From positions 2,530,501-2,594,500 of the forward strand of contig JAZARR010000082.1 of the NCBI GenBank assembly GCA_037389465.1: 64,000 bases of DNA. Reading direction: 5' to 3'. The notes beneath the pieces are model-generated. The model was not told the DNA's origin and made no database searches. It saw nothing but the letters and a program-made list of their open reading frames with translations. A program made the translations under genes and the position numbers. Origin of the DNA: Baylisascaris procyonis (lineage: Eukaryota; Nematoda; Chromadorea; Rhabditida; Ascarididae). Below, piece after piece: positions 61,801 through 64,000 of this stretch (positions within the stretch are counted from its first letter, which is position 1; every line of letters begins with the position of its first letter).

Positions 61801-62165
61801 TAGCTATTCAAATCAACAAATTAAGATTTCTAATCAGTTCCTAAAATTTATGTATAGAATTTGATTATACACTTTCAGCCGGCTTTTAAAGAGTTTCTCT
61901 TAAATAGTCCACTTTTTTTTTTTATGAACATCGTTATTTGAAATCCATTAGGACAATACATATCTAATGGTCATTAGGATTTTTTTTTCAGGAATCATTG
62001 CGGCGACTGAAGAAACCAACTGCCATAAGTAATTTAAATCCGATGGCTAAACTCAAGCAGATTTTTCTCAAAAACAATAAGGACTTGCTGGTTGATGATA
62101 CGAATCCACAGCCAAGAATCAACATTCTTGGAGGGGAAACAAATGGAGCAGGCGTTTCTTTCTAG
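49850..62165 (+). CDS. Neuropeptide GPCR, myosuppressin/DMSR-receptor-like, 11 exons
   Basis: Exons: 49850-49988, 50392-50645, 54035-54184, 54528-54707, 55187-55309, 56522-56665, 59231-59376, 59707-59794, 60653-60807, 61073-61316, 61992-62165. All phases match and give 598 residues; the least certain sites are the exon 8 acceptor (TTTGAG) and exon 9 donor (GTTCGT). A class A seven-helix receptor: sequon NIT near 17; TM1 HPYIALFLCVAG-TLMNLVTVIVL; TM2 with the conserved Asp (VAVCDVIVMASYLI); TM3 HAHVSVIFHSTSIWLTVSLA; TM4 FTVALSFITCLIMASVNIPN; a long ECL2 (182-241) with two sequons; TM5 GMIFKVVPCFLLTISIAALL; TM6 TPMLVAVLSIFLIAELPQGV; TM7 LPLGNLMDLLSLINSAVNFL ending IYCAMSRKFR. The IAELPQGV, LGNLMDLL and VNFLIYCAMSRKFR signatures are those of FMRFamide/myosuppressin-type (DMSR) receptors. 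The DRY position reads QIR and NPxxY reads NFLIY. The tail (379-598) is long and basic and ends VSF, a possible class II PDZ ligand. Expected to act in neuronal or muscle membranes. Confidence 0.85.
50709..50755 (+). repeat. G-rich tract in receptor intron 2
   Basis: Several GGGG and GGAGG runs within the first 110 nt of a 3.4-kb intron; G-quadruplex potential on the transcribed RNA. Confidence 0.6.
52464..52529 (+). repeat. Three copies of a 19-bp unit in receptor intron 2
   Basis: Units resemble TTTCCGTGTGGGTCATCTG with few differences between them. A short minisatellite. Confidence 0.75.
55925..56360. other. GC-rich island in receptor intron 5
   Basis: About 430 bp that are clearly GC-richer than the rest of the intron. 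The - strand has overlapping open stretches that read like protein in pieces (RYLPLHASPRRYPTLWDPQG in one frame, RLDASSIPYRKPSRLRNRQY in another). This suggests an old inserted coding sequence or transposon piece. No family recognised. Confidence 0.4.
59150..59216 (+). repeat. (TTATAT)n-like hexamer repeat before exon 7
   Basis: About ten imperfect TTATAT units ending 14 nt before the exon 7 acceptor, so the repeat forms most of the pyrimidine/AT-rich 3' end of the intron. Confidence 0.85.
59667..59672 (+). terminator. Poly(A) signal inside receptor intron 7
   Basis: AATAAA about 270 nt after an in-frame TGA (59396-59398) reached if exon 7 is not spliced. Together they could end a short receptor transcript with tail RLAQRLR. 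Confidence 0.4.
59868..60299 (+). repeat. 29-bp minisatellite, about 14 copies, receptor intron 8
   Basis: Fourteen nearly identical 29-bp units, each with the core GGAAATGACCGATAG. The internal units appear identical and the last is diverged, which points to recent expansion and probable length polymorphism. It fills half of intron 8. Confidence 0.98.
60956..61042 (+). repeat. CT/GA inverted repeat in receptor intron 9
   Basis: A GCTCTCTCTC tract (60958-60981) faces a GAGAGAAAGA tract (61013-61041) ending GAGAGC. In RNA the two would form a long hairpin filling much of the 265-nt intron just upstream of the exon 10 acceptor. Confidence 0.75.
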
Positions 62166-64000
62166 GGATTGAATGTTCTTTTCCAATATAAATTTCTATT
62201 CCTATGACTTAAATTCCTACTCATTTCCATCCTTGGTTATAATTCATTACTATTGCATATTAAATCAGCTTCTTCCGAAGATCAGTTAGCTATTACTTTT
62301 TTGCATCGTTTAAATCATTCAAATCAACGAAAGCCTTATAAAAAGAAATAGAAAGCGTTTGCGGCGATTGCAAAATTTGGCCGTTTCTCTTTCCGATCTT
62401 TTAAGAACACCATTGCGGTAATAAAAAAAGTAACTGTTCAACTGCAACTACTGGATGACTTCACTTTATTATTAATAAAATGAATAATATTGGTCGTAAA
62501 TCAATAAGTTGCGTCTATGACCGTACATAGCATTTTTTCGTTTTTCTGTCTCCTTCTGTCTTTCCCATTTCCCTTCCGCCTTTCGCCTCCCCTTTCCTTC
62601 TTCTCCCCCCCTTTGCTCACTTCTTATGCAAATCATATATGAATTTCTCGCTTGCAATGATAGTCCCCTAAGTGACATTTTCAAGAATTCGTTTGCACTA
62701 AAAAGTCTACATAAGCACAAATACTTCCTACTTCTTAGGCTTTTCTTTAGAGACTATTGGAATTATTAACTGTCAACTTTCCAATTTTTGAAATTCCAAA
62801 AAAATACAAATGAATTGGATATCAATTTCGGAAAAATTCCCAGCCATTTGCGACAAATACCAACGAAGTCAAATATTATGCGGTAAATATCAAAGCTTTT
62901 ATGTTTGAAGAAGTTATTGCATGCATAGAACATTTTTTTAAAATTTATTTATATTGACGATAGTCGAATTTGCACCATTCTGAGTGATGTAAAAATTAAA
63001 AATTATTGCTGTTGAAAGTTGATATTTTCATAGCGTTTTCAGTATATCGGATATATTCGTCAATGATAGAAAATTGTCTTTTGGCAATCTTTCAAATTTC
63101 GCCGCATTATCAATCGTGCTTTCTCTTTTAATTGCGATTCAATCGTTTTCTTAACGGGATAACAAGAGTGAAAACTTGAAAAGCATATTGTTTTTGACCG
63201 CCAAATCATTATTCTAATAGATTTCAATGTTTTCATAAACTTTTGTATGAATATGTTTGTCGGTAATTTCAAAAAAAAAAAAAAAAGCTGATTTCCAAGT
63301 GAATTTTATGAGTTTTTTTTAGAATCTAAACGTTAAAAGGTGAAATAATTTTGGAGGCGCCTTAATAGTTTGGCTCAAATGCCGTCGTTTCTTTTCTTTT
63401 TTTTTTTTTTTTTTTTTGCTTACTGCATTATTCATCACATTCTCGGGTTGTACTTAACGGAAGCTAATTTTTTCTCTGATCTAATCGGCTCAATTATGTA
63501 TATTTTACTGATCTTTGATCAAGTTGAATTTTACGCTACTATATTCCTCTATTTCCGGTGGCATTTCCATAAATGTTGTTATTATTGCCGTGGAAATCAA
63601 TTCTGCTATTGGAGCAGTTTTCTAATGTATAAATTAAATGAACTTATCGATGCTTTTTGTAATTATTTGAAGTATTTATGTTGACTGATGGATCAGTCAT
63701 AGTATTGACGACTTACAACATAATCGTCACTTATTTCTTCCTTCTCTATGGCCCACCTTATCGTCCTACAAAGACCTCCTGAATTGAAGCGATCAGCATT
63801 ACCTATCCCATAGACTGATGATATGCTAAATAACATTGAAGAGGCAAATCATTGAACGGTTATGACTTTGTCATATAGCTCAAACCATACAGTAATTCAC
63901 TATTTATAAGCCCACTGCATATCTTTTTAGAGAGTTATGAACACTGCAAGCGCTCTTACTCAAATATAAGCCTCCGCCTCGAATTGGCATATATCCGACT
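62166..64000. other. 3' flank of the receptor gene and intergenic DNA
   Basis: A possible poly(A) signal AATAAA lies at about 62474-62479. A pyrimidine-rich tract with C7 occupies 62569-62611. The open frame at 63370-63684 runs through a T homopolymer and has no motif. No further gene recognised. Confidence 0.45.

Noticed and set aside
1..64000. tRNA or rRNA genes
   Set aside because: No A-box plus B-box pair with a cloverleaf and no rRNA-like segment noticed by eye; a covariance search would be decisive.

Overview
The window looks like nuclear DNA of a nematode. It is AT-rich and gene-poor. Its introns start with GT and end in TTTTCAG-type acceptors. The one well-conserved host gene is a nematode-style neuropeptide GPCR related to myosuppressin/DMSR receptors. 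I cannot name the species; a parasitic clade III worm would fit the composition and gene spacing, but that is inference.

Two host genes can be built exon by exon on the + strand. At 9040-11273 a three-exon gene encodes a small secreted proline/tyrosine-rich protein of 139 residues with no recognised family. At 49850-62165 an eleven-exon gene encodes a 598-residue seven-transmembrane receptor with a long cytoplasmic tail. Its introns hold a 14-copy 29-bp minisatellite, a CT/GA inverted repeat, a GC-rich island of unknown origin, and a poly(A) signal that could give a second, short C-terminus.

The most interesting region is about 21.5-25.5 kb, - strand. It holds an intact Penelope-like retroelement (PLE) whose GIY-YIG endonuclease lies N-terminal to the reverse transcriptase, the permuted 'Naiad-type' layout. 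About 660 nt after its stop codon, on the same strand, two abutting hairpins carry all the conserved parts of a hammerhead ribozyme. The strands are in an order that no circular permutation of the hammerhead (types I, II, III) can give: the core would form by kissing of the two loops. A second, decayed PLE with the usual C-terminal GIY-YIG domain lies at 37.7-38.7 kb (+), followed by a weak hammerhead-like remnant.

The rest is mostly intergenic DNA. It includes a roughly 1-kb degenerate 10-bp satellite that is GC-rich against its surroundings (19.0-20.0 kb), microsatellites (AT, AAAT, GA, CA), scattered C/G-rich polypyrimidine tracts, a probable retroposon 3' end at 40.6 kb, and a few splice-bounded or long open stretches that may be exons of unrecognised genes. 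I found no tRNA, rRNA or CRISPR array.
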